From Paraburkholderia tuberum STM678 (GTDB lineage Bacteria > Pseudomonadota > Gammaproteobacteria > Burkholderiales > Burkholderiaceae): a stretch of DNA of 64,000 nucleotides. Both the position numbers and the translations under genes were made by a program. Numbering within the stretch: position 1 is the first letter of the stretch; each line of letters begins with the position of its first letter. Under the pieces are notes generated by a model. The model did not search any database, was not told where the DNA came from, and worked only from the letters and a program-made list of their open reading frames with translations. The stretch is taken from contig NZ_CADFGP010000020.1 in assembly GCF_902833905.1 (NCBI RefSeq), forward strand, positions 62,001 to 126,000, given 5' to 3'. This document shows positions 1-8,365 of the stretch, piece after piece.

Positions 1-702
1 GTACAGCAGAATCAGCGGAACCGCGAGGATCAGCTGCGAAAACACGTCCGGCGGCGTTACGACGGCCGACACCACGAACGCGCCGACGATCACATACGGC
101 CGGATCTCCTTCAGCTTCTTCAGCTTCACCACGTTCATCCGCACCAGCAGCACGACGACGATCGGTACCTCGAACGTGACGCCGAACGCGATGAACATCG
201 TCAGCACGAAGCTCAGGTAATTGTTGATATCGGTTGTCATCTCCGCGCCAAGCGGCGCATTGTAGTGCGCCATCACGCGGAAGATGGTCGGAAACACGAC
301 GAAGTACGCGAACGCCATGCCGCACAGGAACAGCGTGTAGCTGCTCGCGACGAGCGGCGCGACGAGCTTCTTCTCGTGCTGATAGAGCCCAGGCGCGACG
401 AACGCCCAGATCTGGTACAGCACGACCGGCAGCGCGATCACGAAGGCGACCAGCATCGTCACCTTCATCGGCACGAAGAACGAGCCGGTGACGTCGGTGA
501 CGATCATCTTGCCGTCCTTCGGCAGATTCATCATCAGCGGACGGGCGAGCAGTTTGAAGATGTCCGGCGCCCAGTACACGAGCCCGATGAACACGAGGAC
601 GACGGCGAGCCCCGCACGGATGATGCGGTCACGCAGTTCGACGAGGTGGGAAATGAAGGTCTCTTCAGTGCCTTCGCTCTGGGATTGCTGGGGGTCGCTC
701 AC
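1..702 (-). CDS. tatC: Sec-independent protein translocase TatC (partial, cut by window edge)
   Basis: TatC is the multi-spanning inner-membrane receptor of the twin-arginine translocase, binding RR signal peptides together with TatB. The start is a GTG at 702-700 preceded by a GAGGG ribosome site. The protein begins MSDPQQSQ and shows the conserved N-terminal FISHLVELRDR motif, then strongly hydrophobic segments separated by the charged loops expected of TatC. The frame is open for 234 codons to base 1, so roughly the last 20 residues lie outside the window. It follows tatB by 34 bp and ends the tatABC cluster. Identification is secure. Confidence 0.95.
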   Translation of the reverse strand, partial: MSDPQQSQSEGTEETFISHLVELRDRIIRAGLAVVLVFIGLVYWAPDIFKLLARPLMMNLPKDGKMIVTDVTGSFFVPMKVTMLVAFVIALPVVLYQIWAFVAPGLYQHEKKLVAPLVASSYTLFLCGMAFAYFVVFPTIFRVMAHYNAPLGAEMTTDINNYLSFVLTMFIAFGVTFEVPIVVVLLVRMNVVKLKKLKEIRPYVIVGAFVVSAVVTPPDVFSQLILAVPLILLY

Positions 703-736
703 ACCGGCCCTCGGTTGGGGATTGTCGATCTGAACA

Positions 737-1279
737 TCAGAAAAACCGCGTCGGACGACGCAGGTTGGCAGGTGTGTGCCGCGCAACGCGCGCGGCGCCC
801 GACTGCACGCGCGTGCGCCGCAGGCTCGCTCGCTTGTACCAGGTGGGCGTGGCGCTCTGCTGGACGCGCCAGGTCTTGCGTTTGGGCGCGGCGGCCGGCG
901 TACTGACGGGCCACGAGGTGGCACCCGCGCTGCCGCTGGCCCCGCTGCCGGCGTCTTCGAGCGCGCCGCCGGCGATGCTCGGCGATACCGACGTACCGCT
1001 ATTCCATGCTTCGTTCAGTTCATTCTCGTGCTTGCGCAGATTGTCCTGAACCGCCGTTTCGACATTGCTCGCGGCCTTCTCGAACTCGGTCTTCATGCGC
1101 CGCAATTCGTCGAGCTCGATTTCGCGCGTGACTTCGGCCTTAACGTCGTTGATGTACCGCTGTGCGCGGCCGAACAGCGCGCCGGCCGTGCGAGCGACAC
1201 GCGGCAGGCGCTCAGGCCCGAGGACGACCAGCGCGACGACGCCGATCAGCGCCATCTTGGTTAGACCGAGGTCCAGCAT
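737..1279 (-). CDS. tatB: Sec-independent protein translocase TatB
   Basis: A 180-residue TatB. It has one N-terminal membrane helix (about residues 5-20) with the GPERLP motif of the TatA/B family at the hinge, followed by an amphipathic and charged helical region rich in Glu, Arg and Lys. The distal third is Ala/Ser/Thr/Pro-rich and poorly conserved, as is usual for TatB. TatB works with TatC in signal-peptide recognition. It lies 48 bp after tatA and just before tatC, which confirms the assignment. At least two likely Tat substrates, MsrP and the phosphatase-like lipoprotein, are encoded in this window. Confidence 0.94.
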   Translation of the reverse strand: MLDLGLTKMALIGVVALVVLGPERLPRVARTAGALFGRAQRYINDVKAEVTREIELDELRRMKTEFEKAASNVETAVQDNLRKHENELNEAWNSGTSVSPSIAGGALEDAGSGASGSAGATSWPVSTPAAAPKRKTWRVQQSATPTWYKRASLRRTRVQSGAARVARHTPANLRRPTRFF

Positions 1280-1327
1280 GAAGTGGAATGTCCGTCAGAA
1301 ACGCGGGAACGGCGCGAAGGCCGCGGC

Positions 1328-1573
1328 TTAGCGGTAATCGCTCGATTGCTGCGTCTTTTCCTTCGCTTCGACGTCCACCGCGCCGTTGCGCGGCAGCTCG
1401 CGCTGCTGCTGTTGCGCGTCGGCCGACGACGAATCGGCTTCCTTCATGCCTTCCTTGAAGCCCTTCACGGCGCCGCCCAGATCGCTGCCGATGTTGCGCA
1501 GCTTCTTCGTGCCGAACACGAGCGCGACGATCAACAGAACGATCAACCAATGCCAAATACTCAACGAACCCAT
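1328..1573 (-). CDS. tatA: Sec-independent protein translocase TatA
   Basis: An 81-residue TatA, the pore-forming component that oligomerises during twin-arginine export. It has a short N-terminal transmembrane helix (about residues 5-20), the FGTKKLRNIG hinge, the amphipathic segment GSDLGGAVKGFKEGMK, and a charged disordered tail. The ATG at 1573 is preceded by an ideal AAGGAG ribosome-binding site eight bases upstream. It is the first gene of tatABC and lies 268 bp downstream of hinT on the same strand, so it may have its own promoter in that gap, although I could not recognise a convincing one. Confidence 0.95.
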   Translation of the reverse strand: MGSLSIWHWLIVLLIVALVFGTKKLRNIGSDLGGAVKGFKEGMKEADSSSADAQQQQRELPRNGAVDVEAKEKTQQSSDYR

Positions 1574-1841
1574 GACTACTCTCCTTAACCCCGGCGCCGC
1601 ATCTTGATGCGGCCAATTTGCATAACCTGAAGCGCGTGCGCTTCGTCTCGATATATCTCTACGTTACATCAGGCTGCACCGCCTCGCTCGCAATGCGGCC
1701 ATCTTCGCCTGTCATTGTGGCCACACGATCGCGTCGACGTTATTACACAGCGGTAAAAACAACGACGGCGCTATTGTCCCCGACCAAAACTCGCGGCGGT
1801 GCGCACTTGCCACGCAGCGCGCCTGACGCGTGATCCGGCGC

Positions 1842-2207
1842 TCAGCCCATGCGTTGCCAGGGACGCGGTCCCGCGAGAATGTGCGCGTGCAGGTGATACA
1901 CCTCCTGACCACCGCCCGGACCGGTATTGATTACCGTGCGAAAGCCCGTTTCGCCGCCGTGATAGGCGACCCCCAATTGTTCGGCCAGTCGCGCGGCCAG
2001 GACAAGCATTCTACCAAGCAGAGGCGCGTCGCTTTCCGTGCAGTTCGACAGCGTTGCAATGTGCTTGCGAGGAATCACCAGCACATGCGTTTCGGCCGCC
2101 GGACGGATGTCGCGGAAGGCGACGAACTCGTCGTCTTCGTGGACCCTGGTCGACGGGATTTCGCCAGCGGCAATCTTGCAGAAAAGGCAGTTCGGATCGT
2201 GACTCAT
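1842..2207 (-). CDS. hinT: HIT-family purine nucleoside phosphoramidase
   Basis: A 121-residue histidine-triad protein. The signature HLHAH (residues 105-109) holds the nucleophilic histidine, and the N-terminal CLFCKI segment is typical of HinT/PKCI-like members. HIT proteins hydrolyse AMP-NH2, aminoacyl adenylates and related phosphoramidates in the cytoplasm. The gene sits between the DUF4870 gene and tatA on the same strand, the usual position in Burkholderiaceae, where hinT follows the his operon. Length and motif agree with the family. The physiological substrate cannot be deduced from sequence. Confidence 0.92.
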   Translation of the reverse strand: MSHDPNCLFCKIAAGEIPSTRVHEDDEFVAFRDIRPAAETHVLVIPRKHIATLSNCTESDAPLLGRMLVLAARLAEQLGVAYHGGETGFRTVINTGPGGGQEVYHLHAHILAGPRPWQRMG

Positions 2208-2300
2208 CGTATTCCTGACGCGGTATGACTTGGGCGAGCGAAGCCGCCCGCGCCGAGCTTCGATCCGAAAGCCGGCCCGCCCATACGGACCGGCTGGCGC

Positions 2301-2696
2301 TCAGACCCAACTGGCCGGATTCGCGAACGACTTGTTATCGTACAGATACAGCCAGCCTTTGATAATACGGTACAACATCCATATGCTGACTGCCCACAGC
2401 ACCGGAATGCCGATCACGACGAGCAGCAGCAACGCGCCGATCGCGTAACCGACGAGGCCCAGCCAGAACGTGCGGATCTGCCATTCGAAGTGCGCTTCGT
2501 ACGGCGTGCCGGCCACGTCCGACCGTTTGACGTAGTTGATGATGATCGCGACCAGAACGGTGAGCCCGCCGGTCAGCCAGTGGACCGCATACAGCGCGTA
2601 CAGCACGTGCGTGAGCGTGCGCAGGCTGCGCTCGCGCTCAGGCTCCATCGCGTGGCGGTAGACCGGCGGCGGATAGCTTCCCTGCGGCTGTTCCAT
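2301..2696 (-). CDS. DUF4870-family small membrane protein
   Basis: A 131-residue protein with a Pro/Gln-rich cytoplasmic N-terminus and three hydrophobic segments: about residues 30-55, 75-92 and 94-112. The charged linker after the first helix contains a NYVKRSD motif. Spacing and sequence resemble DUF4870 (Tic20-like) proteins, whose function is unknown. It lies between hisE and hinT, same strand, and is probably co-transcribed with the his genes, but nothing links it to histidine synthesis. The family call is from pattern recognition only. Confidence 0.75.
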   Translation of the reverse strand: MEQPQGSYPPPVYRHAMEPERERSLRTLTHVLYALYAVHWLTGGLTVLVAIIINYVKRSDVAGTPYEAHFEWQIRTFWLGLVGYAIGALLLLVVIGIPVLWAVSIWMLYRIIKGWLYLYDNKSFANPASWV

Positions 2697-2786
2697 GCTT
2701 GCGTCCTCCCGGAGGTGCGGTTACCGCTATATTGGTGCCGGCGCGCGCGACTTCAAGCGGAAACACCAGGTTTCCGCTCCGGCTGC

Positions 2787-3182
2787 TCAGTCGCCGTTTT
2801 CCTCGCGCTCGCGGCTCTTGCGCAGCGCCTTTTCCTCGATGCCCGACAGGCCTTCGCGACGCTCGAGTTCGGCGATCACGTCGGCGGGGCTCAGATCGAA
2901 ATGCGACAGCATCACGAGGCAGTGGAACCACAGGTCCGCAACCTCGCCGACCAGCGCCTTCGGTGCGCCGCCCTGGCGCACGTCCTTCGCGGCCAGCACG
3001 ACTTCGGTGGCTTCTTCGCCGATCTTTTTCAGCACCGCGTCGTCGCCCTTGTGGAACAGGCGCGATACATACGAGATGTCCGGATCGCCGCCCTTGCGGT
3101 TGTCGATCACCGCCGCGAGGCGCAGCAGCGTGTCGAGCGTGGAAGCCGTGGCGGGCGACGGGTTTTGCGTGGATTGCGTCAT
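2787..3182 (-). CDS. hisE: Phosphoribosyl-ATP pyrophosphatase
   Basis: HisE hydrolyses phosphoribosyl-ATP to phosphoribosyl-AMP and PPi, the second step of histidine synthesis. The 131-residue protein carries the all-alpha MazG-like fold signature GEEATEVVLAAKD and the helix EVADLWFHCLVML. The start chosen is the ATG at 3182, which overlaps the hisI stop as ATGA. A longer open frame upstream would intrude into hisI and lacks homology. HisE and HisI are separate here, unlike the fused enterobacterial HisIE. It is the last recognised histidine gene of the operon. Confidence 0.95.
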   Translation of the reverse strand: MTQSTQNPSPATASTLDTLLRLAAVIDNRKGGDPDISYVSRLFHKGDDAVLKKIGEEATEVVLAAKDVRQGGAPKALVGEVADLWFHCLVMLSHFDLSPADVIAELERREGLSGIEEKALRKSREREENGD

Positions 3183-3589
3183 TTGTAGATGTGTTCGGGG
3201 TCTTTCAGCACGGGATCGACGGCCTGCCAGTCGCCATCGTCCACCGAGCCTTCGAATTTCTGGAAAAAGCACGAGTGGCGGCCGGTATGGCACGCGATGC
3301 CCGATACCTGCTCGACTTTCAGCAGCACGACGTCTTCGTCGCAATCGAGTCGCACTTCATGCACATGCTGCACGTGGCCCGACTCCTCACCCTTGAACCA
3401 CAGGCGCTGGCGCGAGCGCGAGAAATACACCGCGCGGCCGGTCTCGACGGTCTTCGCGAGGGCCTCGCGGTTCATCCACGCGAACATCAGCACGTCGTTC
3501 GTCGACGCTTCCTGCGCAATCACCGGCACGAGGCCGTTCGCGTCCCACTTGACCTTGTCGAGCCAGTTCACTGCCGAAGGATTCGTCAC
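3179..3589 (-). CDS. hisI: Phosphoribosyl-AMP cyclohydrolase
   Basis: HisI opens the adenine ring of phosphoribosyl-AMP, the third step of histidine synthesis, using a zinc site. The 136-residue protein has the core motif NREALAKTVETG, the FSRSRQRLWFKGE segment, and the metal-binding cysteines in LDCDED and ACHTGRHSC. The start is GTG at 3589, one base from the hisF stop, so translation is probably coupled. Length fits the stand-alone cyclohydrolase. Identification is secure. Confidence 0.95.
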   Translation of the reverse strand: MTNPSAVNWLDKVKWDANGLVPVIAQEASTNDVLMFAWMNREALAKTVETGRAVYFSRSRQRLWFKGEESGHVQHVHEVRLDCDEDVVLLKVEQVSGIACHTGRHSCFFQKFEGSVDDGDWQAVDPVLKDPEHIYK

Positions 3590-3590
3590 G

Positions 3591-4364
3591 TCACAACCTC
3601 ACCGAAATGCCCTGATCGGCCATGAAGCGCTTGGCCTCGCCGACCGTGTGTTCGCCATAGTGGAAGATGCTCGCGGCGAGCACCGCGTCCGCGTGACCGC
3701 TCTTGATGCCATCGGCGAGATGCTGCAGATTGCCGACGCCGCCCGAGGCGATCACCGGCACCGGCACCGCGTCCGACACCGCGCGAGTCAGCGCGAGGTC
3801 GAAGCCGCTCCTGGTGCCGTCGCGATCCATGCTTGTCAACAGGATTTCGCCCGCGCCCAACTCGGCCATCTTGCGCGCCCATTCGACCGCATCGAGACCG
3901 GTGGCCTTGCGCCCGCCGTGCGTGAACACTTCCCAGCGCGGCGTTTCGCCGTCGGCCGACACGCGCTTCGCATCGATCGCGACGACGATGCACTGCGAGC
4001 CGTATTTGTCGGTCGCGTCCTTCACGAGTTGCGGATTCGCTACCGCCGACGAGTTCATGCTGATCTTGTCTGCGCCCGCGTTCAGCAGGCGCCGCACGTC
4101 TTCGACCGCGCGCACGCCGCCGCCGACCGTCAGCGGAATGAACACCTGCGAAGCGACCGCCTCGATGATCGGCAGAATCAAGTCGCGCTGATCCGAGGTC
4201 GCGGTGATGTCGAGGAACGTCAGTTCGTCGGCGCCCTGATCGTCGTAACGGCGCGCGATTTCGACCGGGTCGCCCGCGTCGCGCAGTTCGACGAAGTTGA
4301 CGCCCTTGACCACGCGGCCCGCGGTGACGTCGAGACAGGGGATGATGCGTTTAGCTAGAGCCAT
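3591..4364 (-). CDS. hisF: Imidazole glycerol phosphate synthase, cyclase subunit
   Basis: HisF is the (beta/alpha)8-barrel synthase partner of HisH; it uses ammonia from HisH to turn PRFAR into IGP and AICAR. The 257-residue protein begins MALAKRIIPCLDV, with the catalytic Asp at residue 12, and shows the second catalytic Asp in VVAIDAKR and the phosphate-binding VIASGGVGN loop. I chose the ATG at 4364 because homology starts there; the open frame continues 17 codons upstream without recognisable sequence. A 246-bp spacer separates it from hisA. Confidence 0.96.
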   Translation of the reverse strand: MALAKRIIPCLDVTAGRVVKGVNFVELRDAGDPVEIARRYDDQGADELTFLDITATSDQRDLILPIIEAVASQVFIPLTVGGGVRAVEDVRRLLNAGADKISMNSSAVANPQLVKDATDKYGSQCIVVAIDAKRVSADGETPRWEVFTHGGRKATGLDAVEWARKMAELGAGEILLTSMDRDGTRSGFDLALTRAVSDAVPVPVIASGGVGNLQHLADGIKSGHADAVLAASIFHYGEHTVGEAKRFMADQGISVRL

Positions 4365-4610
4365 GATCGTGCAATTCTGCCAATACCGCTGATGAGGCCG
4401 CTCGCTTGCGGGCAAGCGGCACGGTGCCGGCGCGAGCGGTTGCGTCGCGCCGCGAGTGAGGTGCCGGCCGGAAGCTGGCGAGGTTCCGGGCGCTGAATCG
4501 TGCGACGCGCGTTACAGGCAAGCCATCGTTCGACCGAGCGCCGCAAGCCGACACGAGCGCAACGCCGGCGGCCCGCGCAACCTGCCCAGCACGCGCAGCC
4601 GACGCCGTGC
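4365..4610 (-). other. hisA-hisF spacer
   Basis: A 246-bp non-coding stretch inside the his operon. It contains small GC-rich inverted repeats, for example a GCTTG/CAAGC stem near 4410-4430, but no T-run, promoter box or convincing small gene. I see nothing assignable in it. Confidence 0.4.
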
Positions 4611-5363
4611 TTAAGCGTCGTCCGCTTCGCGCAGCTTGTCCGCGAGCGTCTGCGCGGCCGCGAAGTCGAGGTCGCCCGAATAGATCGCGCGGCCGCAGAT
4701 TACGCCCTCGATGCCCTCGCCTTCGACTTCGCACAGCGATTCGATGTCCGCGAGGTTCGACAGACCGCCGCTCGCGATCACCGGAATCTTGACCGCGCGC
4801 GCAAGGCGCACCGTCGCTTCGATGTTGATGCCTTGCAGCATGCCGTCACGGCCGATGTCGGTGTAGATGATCGACTCGCAGCCGTAGTCCTCGAACTTGC
4901 GCGCGAGGTCGGCCACTTCGTGACCGGTCAGCTTGCTCCAGCCGTCGGTGGCGACTTTGCCGTCTTTCGCGTCGAGGCCGACGATGATGTGACCGCCGAA
5001 CGCGGTGCACGCGTCCTGCAGAAAGCCGGGGTTCTTCACCGCGGCCGTGCCGATGATCACGTACGACAAACCGTCGTCCAGATAGCGCTCGATCGTGTTC
5101 AGGTCGCGGATGCCACCGCCCAACTGAACCGGAATCGCGCCGCCCACTTCATCGATGATCGCCCGGATTGCATCGCCGTTCTTCGGCTTGCCGGCGAACG
5201 CGCCATTCAGATCGACGAGATGCAGACGACGCGCGCCGCGGTCGACCCAATGTCGGGCCATTGCCGCCGGTTCCTCGGAGAAAATCGTCGCCTGGTCCAT
5301 ATCGCCCTGTTTGAGGCGTACACACTGACCGTCTTTCAGGTCGATGGCGGGAATCAGCAGCAT
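4611..5363 (-). CDS. hisA: ProFAR isomerase (HisA)
   Basis: HisA is the (beta/alpha)8 isomerase that performs an Amadori rearrangement of ProFAR to PRFAR in histidine synthesis. The 250-residue protein begins MLLIPAIDLKDG, with the catalytic base at Asp8. It shows the LGGGIRD phosphate loop, the second acidic site in GLDAKDGKVATDGW, and the distal VIASGGLS phosphate loop. Length is typical. It lies between hisH and hisF as in other Burkholderiaceae. Confidence 0.96.
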   Translation of the reverse strand: MLLIPAIDLKDGQCVRLKQGDMDQATIFSEEPAAMARHWVDRGARRLHLVDLNGAFAGKPKNGDAIRAIIDEVGGAIPVQLGGGIRDLNTIERYLDDGLSYVIIGTAAVKNPGFLQDACTAFGGHIIVGLDAKDGKVATDGWSKLTGHEVADLARKFEDYGCESIIYTDIGRDGMLQGINIEATVRLARAVKIPVIASGGLSNLADIESLCEVEGEGIEGVICGRAIYSGDLDFAAAQTLADKLREADDA

Positions 5364-5544
5364 AGCAATCGGGTGTTATCTGGGAGTGGATTGAAGGTCG
5401 GCGGCAGCGGCTGGCGAGTCAGCCCGCCGCAATACCGTCTCGCTAGTTTAGTACAACTCGTTCGGCGCTCCAGTGGGGCGCCGGTCGGATGCGGGACCGC
5501 GGCACCGCGCGACGCGCGCGCGGCAACGGGATGAAAAAAGGCGT

Positions 5545-6186
5545 TCACGGGTTCCAGTGCACGAAGTTGCGATACACGCGCAAACCCGCCTCGGCGCTCT
5601 TTTCAGGGTGGAATTGGGTGGCAAAGATGTTATCCCGCGCTACCGCCGAGGTAAAGGGCACGCCGTAGACCGTTTCGCCCGACGTATGCGCCGGGTTGTC
5701 CGGAACCACGTAGTAGCTGTGCACGAAGTAGAAGAACGCGTTGTCGGCGACACCGTCCCACAGCGGATGCGGCTGCGCCTGACGCACGCGGTTCCAGCCC
5801 ATCTGCGGGACCTTGAAGCGCGAGCCGTCGTCCTGCACCTGGCCTTCGAGCTCGAAGCGCACCGCCTTGCCGGGCAACAGACCCAGACCCGGCGTGTCGC
5901 CCTCGGCGCTCCAGTCGAACAGCATCTGCTCGCCGACGCACACGCCCATCAGCGGCTTGCTGCGCGACGCCTCGACGACCGCTTCCTGCAAACCGGACGC
6001 GCCGAGACTGCGCATGCAGTCGGGCATCGCACCCTGCCCCGGCAGCACCACGCGGTCGGCCGAGCGGATCGCTTCCGGACGATCGACGATCGTCACGTCC
6101 GCTTCCGGCGCCGCTTTACGCAGTGCCTGGGCAACCGAGCGCAGGTTGCCCATTCCGTAATCCACAATCGCTATCGAAGTTTTCAT
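5545..6186 (-). CDS. hisH: Imidazole glycerol phosphate synthase, glutaminase subunit
   Basis: HisH is the class I glutamine amidotransferase that supplies ammonia to HisF. The 213-residue protein has the nucleophile in MGVCVGEQ (Cys83) and the His-Glu pair of the triad in QFHPEKS (His193, Glu195). The N-terminal IVDYGMGNLRS is diagnostic. It is separated from hisB by 161 bp and from hisA by 181 bp. No extra gene of recognisable family sits between hisB and hisH. Confidence 0.96.
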   Translation of the reverse strand: MKTSIAIVDYGMGNLRSVAQALRKAAPEADVTIVDRPEAIRSADRVVLPGQGAMPDCMRSLGASGLQEAVVEASRSKPLMGVCVGEQMLFDWSAEGDTPGLGLLPGKAVRFELEGQVQDDGSRFKVPQMGWNRVRQAQPHPLWDGVADNAFFYFVHSYYVVPDNPAHTSGETVYGVPFTSAVARDNIFATQFHPEKSAEAGLRVYRNFVHWNP

Positions 6187-6347
6187 TTCAAGTTTGGCCG
6201 CTCTGCCCTCGATCCATCGATGCCGCCGCGCGGCGTCAAACGACGTGCCGGCAAATGCGGTCCTGCCCGATGAATCGCCTGAAGGTGAGTGGCCTGAAGA
6301 CGTTGGAGGCGGTGAAACCCGTGTTAAAGCCTGCTACGGCCGTTACG

Positions 6348-6935
6348 TTAGAGGCTGCCCTTGGTCGACGGAATCTGTCCGGCCGCGCGCTCGTCGAGTT
6401 CGACGGCCATGCGCAACGCACGCCCGAATGCCTTGAACACCGTTTCGAGCTGATGGTGCGCGTTGATGCCACGCAGGTTGTCGATGTGCAGCGTCACGCC
6501 GGCATGGTTCACGAAGCCGCGGAAGAATTCGATCGACAGGTCGACGTCGAACGTGCCGATGCGCGCGCGCGTGAACGGCACGTGAAATTCGAGGCCCGGA
6601 CGGCCGGAAAAATCGATCACGACGCGCGACAGCGCTTCGTCGAGCGGCACGTAGGAATGGCCGTAGCGGCGGATGCCCTTGCGATCGCCGATCGCCTTCG
6701 CGACGGCCTGGCCGAGCGTGATGCCGGTGTCTTCGACCGTGTGATGGTCGTCGATATGCAGGTCGCCATGCGCTTCGATCTCGAGGTCGAACAACCCGTG
6801 GCGGGCGATCTGGTCGAGCATGTGGTCCAGGAACGGCACACCGGTGGCCAGCTTCTGCTGGCCGGTGCCGTCCAGGTTGATCTTCACACGGATCTGCGTT
6901 TCGCTGGTGTTGCGAACGACTTCCGCAAGGCGCAT
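6348..6935 (-). CDS. hisB: Imidazoleglycerol-phosphate dehydratase
   Basis: HisB dehydrates imidazole glycerol phosphate to imidazole acetol phosphate with a di-manganese site. The 195-residue single-domain protein carries the repeated metal motifs DHHTVED and NAHHQLE and the FLDHMLDQIARHG segment. It is the monofunctional form; no histidinol-phosphatase domain is fused. It follows hisC by 115 bp on the same strand. Confidence 0.96.
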   Translation of the reverse strand: MRLAEVVRNTSETQIRVKINLDGTGQQKLATGVPFLDHMLDQIARHGLFDLEIEAHGDLHIDDHHTVEDTGITLGQAVAKAIGDRKGIRRYGHSYVPLDEALSRVVIDFSGRPGLEFHVPFTRARIGTFDVDLSIEFFRGFVNHAGVTLHIDNLRGINAHHQLETVFKAFGRALRMAVELDERAAGQIPSTKGSL

Positions 6936-7050
6936 GGCAATTCCTCGAATCTGGCTTAAAAGCGCTAGTAATGTGGGATGGACAAACTGGCGGGCTGCTC
7001 AGTGCAGCCGTTCAACGCAGCGGCTCAGTGCCGCCGCTCGATGCGGCGGG

Positions 7051-8121
7051 TTACCGCAACACGAGTTTCAGGCCGGCAAGCAACTGGGCGTTCTCGTTCG
7101 GCGAACCGACGGTCAAACGCACGCAATTGGCCAGCAATGGATGCATTTTACTCACGTTTTTGATCAGAATCCGCGCCGTTAGCAGGGTTTCGAACAATAC
7201 CGACGCATCGGGCACCCGCACGAGCAGGAAGTTGCCCGCGCTAGTGAACACTTCGGCGCCCGGCAGCGCGGCCACCGCCTGCGCGAGTTTCTCGCGTTCG
7301 TCGCGCAATTGCGCGGCCTGCGCATCGAGCACGCCGATGTGGTCGAGCAGGAAATCAGCGGCGGCCTGCGTCAGCACGTTGGTGTTGTACGGCGGGCGGA
7401 CCTTGTCGAACTCGGTCAGCCACGCGGGCTTGCCGACCAGGAAACCGAGGCGAATGCCGGCGAGGCCCAGCTTCGACACCGTGCGCATCACGACGACGTT
7501 GTCGAACTGGTCGGCGCGCGGCAGCCAGCTCTTCTGCGCGAACGGCTGATACGCCTCGTCGATCACGACGAGGCTCTTGCCCGCCGCGGCGATGACGCGC
7601 TCGATTTCGGCGTCATCGAACAGCGTGCCGGTCGGGTTGTTCGGATACGCGAGATAGATGATCGCCGGTTCATGCTCGGCGATCGCCGCGAGCATCGCGT
7701 CGGTATCGAGCGTGAAGTCGGCTTTGAGCGGCACGCCGACGAATTCGAGATTCGCCAGCTTCGCCGACATCTGATACATGACGAAGCCCGGCACCGGCGC
7801 GAGCACCTTCGCGCCCGGCTTCGCGCACGCGACCGACATGATGCTGATGATTTCATCCGAGCCGTTGCCGAGCAGCACGTCGCACCCAGCCGGCACGCCC
7901 ATCACGTGACGAATGCGCTCGATCAACTGCTCGGGGCGCGGCGCCGGATAACGGTTCAACGCGACGCCGGCCAGGCGCTCGCCGAGATGCGCGGCAAGTT
8001 CCGGCGGCAGCGGAAACGGGTTTTCCATCGCGTCGAGCTTGATGAAGCCGGTGGCGTCCGGAACCGGATAGCTCGTCATTGCGAGCACGTCGCTGCGGAT
8101 GATGTCTTGAGGTGTCGTCAT
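7051..8121 (-). CDS. hisC: Histidinol-phosphate aminotransferase
   Basis: HisC is a fold-type I PLP aminotransferase that converts imidazole acetol phosphate and glutamate to histidinol phosphate. The 356-residue protein shows the Schiff-base lysine in TVSKLGLAGIRLG, the upstream YPNNPTG loop, and the LLGNGSDEII motif that binds PLP phosphate. It starts at ATG 8121. The 244-bp gap to hisD contains no gene I can recognise. Burkholderia genomes often carry a second hisC elsewhere; this copy is the operon-linked one. Confidence 0.95.
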   Translation of the reverse strand: MTTPQDIIRSDVLAMTSYPVPDATGFIKLDAMENPFPLPPELAAHLGERLAGVALNRYPAPRPEQLIERIRHVMGVPAGCDVLLGNGSDEIISIMSVACAKPGAKVLAPVPGFVMYQMSAKLANLEFVGVPLKADFTLDTDAMLAAIAEHEPAIIYLAYPNNPTGTLFDDAEIERVIAAAGKSLVVIDEAYQPFAQKSWLPRADQFDNVVVMRTVSKLGLAGIRLGFLVGKPAWLTEFDKVRPPYNTNVLTQAAADFLLDHIGVLDAQAAQLRDEREKLAQAVAALPGAEVFTSAGNFLLVRVPDASVLFETLLTARILIKNVSKMHPLLANCVRLTVGSPNENAQLLAGLKLVLR

Positions 8122-8365
8122 AGGTTCGGGGGCCGGGCCCGGGCGAAAGACGCCGGGGCGGCGTCGTCGGCGTGGGGCGCTCGGGTTGGTCTCTGTCGTC
8201 GTTATTGAATGGGGCGGGTGGGCTCGAGCCGTCGCTCGAGCGGGTGGAAGCCGGAAAACATGGAAGCCGGTCGATGCGGCGGCGGTTGCCGCCCTCGCCG
8301 CTTCGCCTGCTCCCGCTTACGCCTGCTTGAACTCCGCCGCGCGCCGGCGCGATCAGCGCTGCGCC

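Noticed and set aside
4405..4432. A terminator between hisA and hisF
   Set aside because: The hairpin is short and has no following T-run; hisF must be expressed together with hisA, so termination there is unlikely.
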